From Metarhizobium sp964253915 (GTDB taxonomy: Bacteria > Pseudomonadota > Alphaproteobacteria > Rhizobiales > Rhizobiaceae), in assembly GCF_964253915.1 (NCBI RefSeq), contig NZ_CAXUSG020000001.1:558001-622000 (forward strand): 64,000 bases of DNA, given 5' to 3'. This document shows, one piece after another, positions 15,474-23,682 of the stretch. A program made the position numbers and the translations under genes. The notes under the pieces were generated by a model. It did not search any database, was not told the DNA's origin, and saw only the letters and a list, made by a program, of their open reading frames with translations. The number at the start of each line of letters is the position of its first letter. Position 1 is the first letter of the stretch.

Positions 15474-16859
15474 ATGCAGGACATCGCCCGCGTCGCCGTC
15501 ATTGATATCGGCAAGACCAATGCCAAGGTGGTGCTGTTCGACCTCGCCACGTCAAGCGAAATCGCCGTCCGCACCGTGCCGAACCGCGTTCTCGAAACAC
15601 CGCCCTATCCGCATTTCGATACGGAAGCGTTGTGGAACTTCATTCTTTCGGCGCTGACAGAGCTTCATGCGGAGCGCGGTTTTGAGGCTATCTCGATCAC
15701 GGCCCATGGTGCGACGATCGTCGTGCTCGACGGCAAGGGCGAACTTGCCCTGCCGGTGCTGGATTACGAACATGCCGGCCCTGACGATCTGGCGGCCGAA
15801 TACGATGCGATCCGTCCGCCCTTTGCCGAAACCGGTTCGGCCCGCCTGCCGGGCGGCCTCAATGTCGGCGCGCAACTTTTCTGGCAGCAGCAGCGCTTTC
15901 CCGGTCTGTTCGACAAGGTCGAGACCATCATCGCCTATCCGCAATACTGGGCTTTTCGCCTGACGGGCGTGCTCGCCAACGAAATCACCTCGATTGCCTG
16001 CCACACCGATCTCTGGGCGCCGTGGAAAAGCGACTATTCGACGCTGACGGATGCCATGGGCTGGCGGGCAAAAATGCCGCCGATGCGCAAGGCGGACGAT
16101 GTGCTTGGCACCCTCCGCCCCGAAGTTGCCGCCGCAACCGGCCTGCCGGCCGACATGCCCGTCTATTGCGGCCTGCACGATTCGAACGCGTCGCTGCTGC
16201 CGCATCTCTGGGCGAGCGAACCACCTTTCGCGGTGGTCTCGACCGGCACCTGGGTGGTGATGCTGGCGCCCGGCGCCCGACCGGTCTCGCTCGACGAGCA
16301 CCGCGATACGCTGGTCAATGTCAGCGCGCTGGGCCAGCCGGTGCCCTCGGCCCGCTTCATGGGCGGCCGCGCCTTCCAGCTTCTGGCGCCTGCCGGCGAC
16401 GCGGAGATCCTGCCGGTGGACCGGAAACGGGTGCTGGAGGAGCCGGTGTTCTTCCTGCCGTCGCTGCCTGAAGGTTCGGGGCCTTTCCCAAACCATCGTG
16501 GCGGCTGGTCATGTGAAGAAAGCAGTCTTTCGCCGGGTACCCGCCTTCTGGCGGTCTCCTATTATCTGGCGCTGATGACGGCGACGAGCCTCGATCTTAT
16601 CGGCGCCGAAGGCGATATCGTCGTCGAGGGGCCATTCGCCGCCAATCCGTCCTATCTCGACATGCTGGCGGCGGCAACCGGCCGTCCGGTTCGCCTCAGT
16701 GCCGGGGCGACCGGCACGAGCCTCGGCACGGCGGGCCTCGTTCTGCGGGAAAAGCAAGCCATCGCGCCGCGCACCCGGATTTGGGCTGCCGATGCCGAAC
16801 CAGCGCTGGCATCCTATGCGGCGACTTGGAAAGCCGCCGTGGCAGCGCAATCCGAGTAA
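15474..16859 (+). CDS. rhaK: Rhamnulokinase-type FGGY carbohydrate kinase
   Basis: A 461-residue FGGY kinase phosphorylating rhamnose or rhamnulose with ATP. The N-terminal phosphate-binding strand reads ARVAVIDIGKTNAKVVLFDLA; ISITAHGATIVVLDGKG and AVVSTGTWVVMLAPG are further family landmarks, and the C-terminal lobe has LSAGATGTSLGTAGLVL. In R. leguminosarum RhaK is needed for both catabolism and transport. It ends the rha operon; a strong terminator follows within 8 bases. Confidence 0.92.
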   Translation: MQDIARVAVIDIGKTNAKVVLFDLATSSEIAVRTVPNRVLETPPYPHFDTEALWNFILSALTELHAERGFEAISITAHGATIVVLDGKGELALPVLDYEHAGPDDLAAEYDAIRPPFAETGSARLPGGLNVGAQLFWQQQRFPGLFDKVETIIAYPQYWAFRLTGVLANEITSIACHTDLWAPWKSDYSTLTDAMGWRAKMPPMRKADDVLGTLRPEVAAATGLPADMPVYCGLHDSNASLLPHLWASEPPFAVVSTGTWVVMLAPGARPVSLDEHRDTLVNVSALGQPVPSARFMGGRAFQLLAPAGDAEILPVDRKRVLEEPVFFLPSLPEGSGPFPNHRGGWSCEESSLSPGTRLLAVSYYLALMTATSLDLIGAEGDIVVEGPFAANPSYLDMLAAATGRPVRLSAGATGTSLGTAGLVLREKQAIAPRTRIWAADAEPALASYAATWKAAVAAQSE

Positions 16860-16866
16860 TCAAAAG

Positions 16867-16905
16867 AAAAGGCACGTCAGCGTGATGCTGCGTGCCTTTT
16901 CGATT
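16867..16905 (+). terminator. Rho-independent terminator after rhaK
   Basis: Arms AAAAGGCACG (16867-16876) and CGTGCCTTTT (16891-16900) enclose an inner CAGC-GTGAT-GCTG helix. The stem ends in four T's, and the position just after the rhaK stop marks the end of the operon. Confidence 0.85.
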
Positions 16906-17034
16906 CAAAATGGACAAGAAGAAGACCCTTGGCCTGATACCGGTTGTTTTCTTCCGCCGCTCTTTTGCTCGATTCGCCGTGGAGATTTGTTTTCGCCGGG
17001 ATGCGCTTCAAGCATTACATGTCAAATTTGGAAT

Positions 17035-17148
17035 TCAGAAAATCCGGATGCCCGTTTCTCGTCGTCCCATTTCAATATCGAGAAGCAAGCAAATTGCTGC
17101 CAATGTCAGGACGGTGATAAGCGAAGCGCCTATTCCAAGAACAATCAT
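17035..17148 (-). CDS. Putative 37-residue single-pass membrane protein
   Basis: A short minus-strand frame encodes MIVLGIGASLITVLTLAAIC followed by LLLDIEMGRRETGIRIF: one hydrophobic helix (about residues 2-24) and a charged C-terminal tail. GGAGGA lies 7 bases before the ATG, the main reason for the call. An overlapping ATG in another frame sits too close to the GGAGGA to be used well. The small size and lack of known homologues make this tentative; it could instead be an untranslated stretch with a chance ribosome site. Confidence 0.4.
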   Translation of the reverse strand: MIVLGIGASLITVLTLAAICLLLDIEMGRRETGIRIF

Positions 17149-17579
17149 TGCTCATTCCTCCGCCGGCATCATCGCCAACTTGCACCTCAAGCTCTAAGAC
17201 CTGGAACTTGCCTCTGGCTTGCGTCTTCCGCCTCGGAGAATTGCCGATTCCTGGCACAAATCTCATGGCTGGCGGCCCGATTTGACGAAACATCCGAAGA
17301 TGACTATAGACAATTAACCTTCAGGCAAGGAATTAACCATAAATATTTGAAGGCACGTCGGAATGGGATTTCGTTTCCTGGAAATCCCGACCAGGCATGA
17401 CGCCACACCGCCGTACCGGTATCGATCCGGTATCTCTCACAAAGCAGTTGCTAAAACAGCCTTTGGAGACAGCGTGGCATTCGCCTGGGGCCGATATCCC
17501 CGACCGATCCCGTTTCTCCGCGGCATGTCTGGCGAAACTAGTCCGGCCGTACCGCACGTTGCTGCGGCGGCCCAGTCGC
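17149..17579. other. Intergenic region upstream of the chemotaxis operon
   Basis: This holds the probable promoter of the che operon. AT-rich sequence at 17300-17350 contains two TTAACC words (from 17314 and 17333), the second extended to TTAACCAT, a CtrA-like half-site, but their spacing (15 bases between TTAA cores) does not fit the standard full site. The chemoreceptor frame stays open upstream to an ATG at 17397, so the true start may lie inside this stretch. No other gene was seen. Confidence 0.4.
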
Positions 17580-19226
17580 ATGGGGTTTTTGTTGGGGCAC
17601 GAGGGGCCATCAGATCAGTCGCAGCGGACGCAGGGCAGCCTGCGCGATCGCTTGAGATTTGCCGGCCTCGACGGTGATCGGTGCGATCTCGTGCGCCGCT
17701 ATCGCCCCATGCTGCAGCCGCTGGTCGAAGCCGGCCTGCGCGATCTCTTTCACCGTTTCCAGACTTTCCCCGATGCGGCTCGCGTCTTTTCCAGCGAACG
17801 CCAGGTCGAGCGCATGCACGATCTGCAGTCGTCGCATTGGGACGTCCTGACCGACGCCCGTTTCGACAGCCTTTATGCAGAACGCGTCAAGGTGCTGTCT
17901 GATGCCGAGACCAAGATGGGCGTCGATCCGCGCTGGCACGTGGCCGGCCACGCCGTCGTCATGGAACACCTGCTCTCCGGCCTCGTCGGCGAGCTGGATG
18001 GCTGGCACGTCACACCGGCACGGCGCAAGCGTGCCCGCGAACTGAGCGACGTCCTCTCGGCCGTGATGCGCATGGTGCTGGTCGATGTCGAAATCGCCGT
18101 GTCGCTGCGTTTCAACCAGCAGCGGTTCCAGCACAAACGTCAACTGGACGACCAGCGACAGGCCGATCATGCCGAAGTCGAGCGCCTCTTCGGCGACGTC
18201 TTCCGTGGTCTGGCAGAACGGGACCTGACGGTGAGGGTGGCCGGCGAGGTGCCGGATCTCTATTCCGAACTTGCCGAAACGCTGAACTCGGCCCTCGACG
18301 AAATGCAGACGGCCTTGAGTTCGTTTGCCGAACGGTCGGAAGCGGCCGAAGCTGCGGTCGGCTGTCTTGCCGGTGATGCCGGCACGCTGGTCGGCCATGC
18401 GGCGCGGCAGTCGCAGCAGTTGCTCGGCACCGCAAACCTGCTCGGCGGCATCGCCGCCCGCGTCCGCGAAAGCGCCAGTTTTACCAAATCGGCCGAACAG
18501 ATGGCCCTGGCGACACGTTCGGCGGCGGAAGACAGCGGTAATGTCGTCGGCAAGGCGATCAGCGCCATGGCCGATATCGAGACATCCGCGTCCCAGATCG
18601 GCGAGATCATCGGCGTCATCGACGAGATCGCCTTCCAGACCAATCTCCTGGCGCTGAATGCCGGCATCGAAGCGGCGCGCGCCGGCGACAGCGGTCGCGG
18701 TTTTGCCGTCGTTGCCCAGGAAGTGCGGGCCTTGGCGCAGCGGTCCGCCGATGCCGCCCGGGAAATCAAGACGCTCGTCGGCGGTACGAAATCCCAGGTC
18801 GAGGCCGGCGTCCAGATGGTCGGCCGCACGCAGGACGCGATTGGCAACATCGTTCGCCAGGTGACCGACATCAATGCGGCGATATCGGATATCGCCCGAT
18901 CGACGGAAGAACATGCCAGCGGGCTGGATGCCGTCACTGCCGATCTCGGCACACTTGGCGGCGATATCGGCAACCACGCCGAGCTTGCGCGCCGCACAGG
19001 CTCGGAGACGGACGAGCTTCACAAGGTCATCCTCGAGCTTGGCGAGACCATTCGCGAATTCCGTACCCACCGCCAGGACTATGTCGCACGCCAAGTCGCG
19101 CCGAAGGCTGCCCCTCTGCCGCCGGCACGGGCCGCCATTTTGCCGCCCGTGCGGCAAATATCTCGTGAAAATGACGTTCGGAGCAATTTTAATCGTTCGA
19201 TTCACCGAATGGGAAGCATGCGATGA
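17580..19226 (+). CDS. icpA: Soluble globin-domain chemoreceptor (IcpA/McpE-like)
   Basis: A cytoplasmic methyl-accepting chemotaxis protein, about 548 residues from the chosen ATG at 17580; the frame is open back to an ATG at 17397, so the N-terminus is uncertain. There is no transmembrane helix. The N-terminal 180 residues form a globin-sensor-like domain (LVEAGLRDLFHRFQTFPDAARVF and KMGVDPRWHVAGHAVVMEHLL). The usual proximal-His position in HxxxG appears as Glu (ETKMG). The signalling hairpin is intact: IDEIAFQTNLLALNAGIEAA then RAGDSGRGFAVVAQEVRALA. No CheR-binding tail pentapeptide is seen at the C-terminus. It heads the chemotaxis operon, as in S. meliloti. Confidence 0.88.
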   Translation: MGFLLGHEGPSDQSQRTQGSLRDRLRFAGLDGDRCDLVRRYRPMLQPLVEAGLRDLFHRFQTFPDAARVFSSERQVERMHDLQSSHWDVLTDARFDSLYAERVKVLSDAETKMGVDPRWHVAGHAVVMEHLLSGLVGELDGWHVTPARRKRARELSDVLSAVMRMVLVDVEIAVSLRFNQQRFQHKRQLDDQRQADHAEVERLFGDVFRGLAERDLTVRVAGEVPDLYSELAETLNSALDEMQTALSSFAERSEAAEAAVGCLAGDAGTLVGHAARQSQQLLGTANLLGGIAARVRESASFTKSAEQMALATRSAAEDSGNVVGKAISAMADIETSASQIGEIIGVIDEIAFQTNLLALNAGIEAARAGDSGRGFAVVAQEVRALAQRSADAAREIKTLVGGTKSQVEAGVQMVGRTQDAIGNIVRQVTDINAAISDIARSTEEHASGLDAVTADLGTLGGDIGNHAELARRTGSETDELHKVILELGETIREFRTHRQDYVARQVAPKAAPLPPARAAILPPVRQISRENDVRSNFNRSIHRMGSMR

Positions 19227-19362
19227 GCGGTTTCTTTACCACCTTTGCTTATAAACGGGACTTGGGGTGGCGAAATGCGGCCGTGTCGGAGGGACAACCG
19301 ATGCGCCCGGTCGATGCAAAAACCCTGATGTTTTACGGATGCGACGGACGAGGAATGAACTG

Positions 19363-19659
19363 ATGGCGAGCAAAGCGGGCGCGCAGAATGTGAAATTGGC
19401 CGCGATCCTGGACCTCAACGAGGCCACGACGCTGCATGGAACGCTCCTCTCCTTGCGTGGGAGCGATATCGTAATCGACGCCTCGGCGGTCGAGCGTTGC
19501 GGAACCCAGTGTATCCAGGTTCTCGTTGCGGGAGCAAAGGCTTGGGAAGAGGACAAGAAGACCTTCACCATCGGCAAGGTTTCCGATGCGTTTGAGAAAA
19601 CGACCCAACTCATCGGTGTCAATTTCGAGCAGCTGCTCGGCAAGGAGATTCGGCAATGA
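19363..19659 (+). CDS. STAS-domain protein of the chemotaxis operon
   Basis: A 98-residue protein (MASKAGAQNVKLAAILDLNE) with the STAS pattern: a strand LRGSDIVIDASAVERCGTQCIQVLVAGAKAWEE, where the Ser usually phosphorylated in anti-sigma antagonists (D-S) is replaced by Ala-Ser/Val. It corresponds to the second gene (orf2) of rhizobial che operons, whose role is not well defined. The start at 19363 has GAGGAA upstream. Its stop overlaps cheY1 (ATGA), so the two are translationally coupled. Confidence 0.85.
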   Translation: MASKAGAQNVKLAAILDLNEATTLHGTLLSLRGSDIVIDASAVERCGTQCIQVLVAGAKAWEEDKKTFTIGKVSDAFEKTTQLIGVNFEQLLGKEIRQ

Positions 19660-20021
19660 AAAAACGAGTTCTGACCGTGGATGATTCACGGACGATCCGG
19701 AACATGCTTCTGGTGACCCTCAACAATGCAGGTTTCGAAACGATCCAGGCCGAAGACGGCGTGGAAGGTCTCGAAGTCCTGGAAGACTGCAATCCGGATG
19801 TCATCGTCACCGACATCAACATGCCGCGCCTGGACGGTTTCGGTTTCATTGAAGGCGTTCGCCGCAATGAAAAATACCGTGCCATCCCGATCCTGGTCCT
19901 GACCACGGAAAGCGATGCGGAAAAGAAGAATCGCGCACGTCAGGCCGGTGCAACCGGTTGGATCGTGAAGCCGTTCGACCCCACGAAACTGATCGATGCC
20001 ATCGAACGTGTAACCGCCTGA
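19656..20021 (+). CDS. cheY1: Chemotaxis response regulator CheY1
   Basis: A 121-residue single receiver domain. The acidic pair is VDD (9-10), the phospho-acceptor D53 (VIVTDINMPRLDG), switch Thr near 83-84 (LVLTTESD) and Lys105 (WIVKPFDP). In S. meliloti, CheY1 acts as a phosphate sink that drains phosphoryl groups from CheA, while CheY2 controls the motor. It sits directly upstream of cheA, overlapping the STAS gene by 4 bases. Confidence 0.95.
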   Translation: MKKRVLTVDDSRTIRNMLLVTLNNAGFETIQAEDGVEGLEVLEDCNPDVIVTDINMPRLDGFGFIEGVRRNEKYRAIPILVLTTESDAEKKNRARQAGATGWIVKPFDPTKLIDAIERVTA

Positions 20022-20037
20022 ACCGGGAATTTCTCCT

Positions 20038-22308
20038 ATGGATATGAACGAAATCAAAGAGATCTTTTTCCAGGAGTGCGAGGAGCAGCTCGCGGAACTG
20101 GAATCCGGTCTTTTGAAGCTGAATGACGGTGATCGCGACCCGGAAACAGTCAATGCTGTTTTCCGTGCCGTTCACTCGATCAAAGGTGGTGCAGGTGCGT
20201 TCGGTTTGGACGACCTGGTTGCCTTTGCTCACGTTTTCGAAACGACTCTTGATTGCGTTCGTTCCAACAAGCTAGAGCCGACCCAGGACGTGCTCAAGGT
20301 GATGCTCAAGTCGGCCGACGTGCTGGCCGACCTGACCAACGCCGCCCGCGATGGCGGCAGCGTCGACGAATCGCGCAGCCGCGGCCTGGTCAAGGAACTG
20401 GAAGCCCTGGCGCATGGCGAAATTCCGGCACCGAGCGCCGCCGTCGAGGCGCCGGCGCCCAAGCCCGCCCCGAAAGCCGCCGCTCCGGTGGTCGCCGTTG
20501 CGCCGACGGACTCCAGCGGTTTCCAGCCGATTCCGTTCTCCTTTGACGATTTTGGCGGCGAAGACGACCAGTCCGCCGCCCTGCCGGCCTACGAAATCAC
20601 GTTCAAGCCGCGCGCGGAACTGTTCTCGAAGGGCAACGAAGCCTCGCTGCTGTTGCGCGATCTCTCGCGCATCGGCGAGATGAGCATCTATTGCAACACC
20701 GACGACGTGCCGGCACTCGACAAGATGGATCCGGAAGGGTCCTACCTGCATTGGGTCATCTCGATCAAGACCGACAAGGGCGAGGCAGGCATCCGCCAGA
20801 TCTTCGAATTTGCCGAGTGGGATTGCGAACTCGACATCAAGCTACTCGAAGACGATGGTCCCGCGGCCCAGGCCGAGAGCGAACTGCCGATGATCCCCGT
20901 GCCGTTTGATCTGTCGATCCTCGATGACGGCCCGGCCGCCGTCGAAACCGACGTCGCCGCCGCCGTTGCCGCCGCCGATACGGCCAGCAACGTCATGCAG
21001 ATGGCGAGTGCCGCCGCGCGGGGCGAGAAGAAGGAATCCGCTGCTGCAACCGCTGCAGCTGCCGCCGCCAACAATGCCCAGGCTGCCAACAATGCCAGCG
21101 CCGGCCAGACGATCCGCGTCGATCTCGACCGCGTCGACCGCCTCATCAACCTCGTCGGCGAGCTTGTCATCAACCAGGCGATGCTGTCGCAGAGCGTCAT
21201 CGAGAACGACACCAACGGCACGTCGTCGATCAACATGGGCCTCGAGGAGCTGCAGCAGCTCACCCGCGAGATCCAGGACTCGGTCATGGCCATCCGCGCG
21301 CAGCCGGTCAAGCCGGTCTTCCAGCGCATGGCCCGTACCGTCCGCGAAATCGCCGACATCACCGGCAAGTCGGTCCGCCTCGTCACCGAAGGTGAAAACA
21401 CCGAAGTCGACAAGACCGTCATCGACAAGCTCGCCGAGCCGTTGACGCACATGATCCGCAACGCCGTCGACCACGGCCTGGAAATGCCGGAAAAGCGCGT
21501 CGCGCTCGGCAAGAACCCGGAAGGCACGGTCAAGCTGACCGCCAAGCATCGCTCGGGTCGCATCGTCATCGAACTGACCGACGACGGTGCCGGCATCAAC
21601 CGCGAGAAGGTGCGCCAGAAGGCGATCGCCAACGACCTGATCTCGCCCGATGCCAACCTGACGGACGAAGAAATCGACAACCTGATCTTCCACGCCGGCT
21701 TCTCCACCGCCGACAAGGTCTCGGACCTTTCCGGCCGCGGCGTCGGCATGGACGTGGTCAAGCGCTCGATCCAGGCACTCGGCGGCCGAATCTCCATCTC
21801 CTCGAAGCCCGGCCAGGGCTCGACATTCTCGATGAGCCTGCCGCTGACGCTCGCCGTCCTCGACGGCATGGTGGTGACCGTTGCCGGCCAGACCCTCGTC
21901 GTGCCGCTGACGGCCATCGTCGAGACGTTGCAGCCGGAAGCCTCGTCGATCCATTCCTTCGGTGCGACGCAGCGCCTGATCTCGATCCGCAACTCCTTCT
22001 GCCCGCTGGTGGATGTCGGCCGGATCCTGAACTTCCGCGCAACGCAGGCCAATCCGGTCGAAGGTGTGGCACTTCTGGTCGAATCCGAAGGCGGCGGCCA
22101 GCGTGCACTGATGGTCGATGCAATTCAGGGCCAGCGTCAGGTCGTTATTAAGAGTCTTGAGGCAAACTACACACATGTGCCGGGAATTGCGGCAGCAACC
22201 ATTCTGGGTGACGGGCGCGTCGCGCTCATCCTGGACGTGGATGCGGTCGTGGCAGCCTCGCGCGGTCAGTCGCTCAAGCAGGAAATGTCGCTAGCTTCGG
22301 TTGGATGA
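20038..22308 (+). CDS. cheA: Chemotaxis histidine kinase CheA
   Basis: A 756-residue cytoplasmic kinase at receptor arrays. In order: HPt domain with H46 in RAVHSIKGGAGAFG; Ala/Pro-rich linker (about 120-165); a CheY-binding-type P2 region; an Ala-rich linker (about 310-355); dimerisation helices (TIRVDLDRVDRLINLVGELV); HATPase with N box HMIRNAVDHGLE, G1 LTDDGAGIN and G2 DLSGRGVGMDVV; and a C-terminal CheW-like domain (MVVTVAGQTLVVPLTAIVET). It phosphorylates both CheYs and CheB. Confidence 0.97.
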   Translation: MDMNEIKEIFFQECEEQLAELESGLLKLNDGDRDPETVNAVFRAVHSIKGGAGAFGLDDLVAFAHVFETTLDCVRSNKLEPTQDVLKVMLKSADVLADLTNAARDGGSVDESRSRGLVKELEALAHGEIPAPSAAVEAPAPKPAPKAAAPVVAVAPTDSSGFQPIPFSFDDFGGEDDQSAALPAYEITFKPRAELFSKGNEASLLLRDLSRIGEMSIYCNTDDVPALDKMDPEGSYLHWVISIKTDKGEAGIRQIFEFAEWDCELDIKLLEDDGPAAQAESELPMIPVPFDLSILDDGPAAVETDVAAAVAAADTASNVMQMASAAARGEKKESAAATAAAAAANNAQAANNASAGQTIRVDLDRVDRLINLVGELVINQAMLSQSVIENDTNGTSSINMGLEELQQLTREIQDSVMAIRAQPVKPVFQRMARTVREIADITGKSVRLVTEGENTEVDKTVIDKLAEPLTHMIRNAVDHGLEMPEKRVALGKNPEGTVKLTAKHRSGRIVIELTDDGAGINREKVRQKAIANDLISPDANLTDEEIDNLIFHAGFSTADKVSDLSGRGVGMDVVKRSIQALGGRISISSKPGQGSTFSMSLPLTLAVLDGMVVTVAGQTLVVPLTAIVETLQPEASSIHSFGATQRLISIRNSFCPLVDVGRILNFRATQANPVEGVALLVESEGGGQRALMVDAIQGQRQVVIKSLEANYTHVPGIAAATILGDGRVALILDVDAVVAASRGQSLKQEMSLASVG

Positions 22309-22312
22309 AATC

Positions 22313-22777
22313 ATGTCGTACCTCGTAAAAAATCTGACCCAGGGAAGTCGTGAGCTTATCGCCTTTCGTATTGGTGACCAGGAATTTTGCGTGAACATCA
22401 TGTCGGTCCGCGAAATCCGCGGCTGGACGCCGGCAACGCCGATGCCGCATTCGCCCTCCTATATGAAGGGTGTGCTGAATCTGCGTGGTGCCGTCCTGCC
22501 GATCATCGATCTGTCGGCCCGGCTCGGCATGCGGCCGACCGAACCGAGCCCGCGCCACGTCATCATCGTGGCGCAGGTCAACCGCAAGGTCGTCGGCCTG
22601 CTGGTCGAGGCGGTCTCCGACATCCTGACGGTGACCGACGAGAATATCCAGCCGACGCCGGAAATCTCGTCGGATCTCGAAAAGCAGTTCGCCCGCGGCA
22701 TCCTGGCCATCGACAAGCGCATGATCTGCCTTGTTGAACTCGATGGCCTCTTCCCGGAAGAAAGCGAGGCAGCATGA
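22313..22777 (+). CDS. cheW: Chemotaxis coupling protein CheW
   Basis: A 154-residue adaptor linking receptors to CheA. The family core reads ELIAFRIGDQEFCVNIMSVREIRGW, then YMKGVLNLRGAVLPIIDLSARLGM and VGLLVEAVSDILTV. The start at 22313 (MSYLVKNLTQ) avoids overlap with cheA; an ATG at 22301 would overlap its end by 8 bases and is an alternative. It overlaps cheR by 4 bases. Confidence 0.95.
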   Translation: MSYLVKNLTQGSRELIAFRIGDQEFCVNIMSVREIRGWTPATPMPHSPSYMKGVLNLRGAVLPIIDLSARLGMRPTEPSPRHVIIVAQVNRKVVGLLVEAVSDILTVTDENIQPTPEISSDLEKQFARGILAIDKRMICLVELDGLFPEESEAA

Positions 22778-23682
22778 ATGCGATCAGCCTGAGCGATCAC
22801 CGGCAGTCGCCGGACGAGGTGTTGGCGAGCGGTGAATATCCGCTGACGCGCCGCGACCTTTCGGAGATCGCGGCGATGATCTACGCCGATGCCGGCATCT
22901 ATCTCAACGACTCCAAGGCGTCGCTGGTCTACTCGCGTCTGTCGAAGCACATCCGCACGCTTGGCCTCAGCGGTTTTCGCGAGTATTGCCAGCTGGTGTC
23001 TTCGCCGGCGGGTGCTGCGCCGCGCCGCGAGATGCTGTCGCATCTAACGACGAACTTCACCCGCTTCTTCCGTGAAAACCATCATTTCGATCACCTGAAG
23101 AACGATGTGTTGCCGGAGCTGCTGGCCCGCGCCAAGTCCGGCGGTCGTGTCCGCATCTGGTCGGCCGCCTGTTCCGACGGGCAGGAGCCGTATTCGATTG
23201 CGCTGACGGTGCTCTCGGTCATGCCGAATGCCGCCGACTACGATATCCGTATCCTGGCGACCGATATCGATCCGAAGATCCTGGCGCTCGCCCGCGCCGG
23301 CGTCTACGACGAGACGGCGCTGGAAACGGTGTCTCCGGCCATGCGCAAGCAATGGTTCCGGGAAGTCGACGTCAACGGCCGGCGGAAATTCCAGATCGAT
23401 GACCGGGTCAAGAGGCTGATCACCTTCAACGAACTGAACCTGATGGCGCAATGGCCGTTCAAGGGACCGTTCGATGTGATCTTCTGCCGCAACGTGGTCA
23501 TCTATTTCGATGAGCCGACCCAGATGAAGATCTGGTCGCGGTTTGCCACCAACCTGCCGGATGGCGGACATCTTTATATCGGCCATTCTGAACGGGTTTC
23601 CGGCGACGCCAAGAACCTGTTCGACAATATCGGCATCACCACCTACCGGTATACCGGTGGCAAGGCAGGGAGGAAAGTATGA
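22774..23682 (+). CDS. cheR: Chemotaxis protein methyltransferase CheR
   Basis: A 302-residue SAM-dependent enzyme methylating receptor glutamates. The N-terminal helical domain ends in TTNFTRFFRENHHFDHL; the SAM site reads RIWSAACSDGQEPYSIALTV (T of the usual SxACSTGQEPYS is D here); ATDIDPKILALARAGVYDE and DVIFCRNVVIYFDEPTQ follow. It starts inside the cheW stop and ends in a 4-base overlap with cheB. Confidence 0.96.
   Translation: MNAISLSDHRQSPDEVLASGEYPLTRRDLSEIAAMIYADAGIYLNDSKASLVYSRLSKHIRTLGLSGFREYCQLVSSPAGAAPRREMLSHLTTNFTRFFRENHHFDHLKNDVLPELLARAKSGGRVRIWSAACSDGQEPYSIALTVLSVMPNAADYDIRILATDIDPKILALARAGVYDETALETVSPAMRKQWFREVDVNGRRKFQIDDRVKRLITFNELNLMAQWPFKGPFDVIFCRNVVIYFDEPTQMKIWSRFATNLPDGGHLYIGHSERVSGDAKNLFDNIGITTYRYTGGKAGRKV

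Noticed and set aside
16892..17197. A 101-codon plus-strand frame after rhaK
   Set aside because: It begins inside the rhaK terminator, has no ribosome site and Arg/Phe-rich sequence of no known type.
17314..17340. Two TTAACC words before the che operon considered as a CtrA site
   Set aside because: The spacing between TTAA cores is 15 bases, so they do not form a standard full site; only noted as half-sites.
17610..19205. A 531-codon minus-strand open frame
   Set aside because: It lies wholly antisense to the chemoreceptor gene, with shadow-type composition and no recognisable domain.
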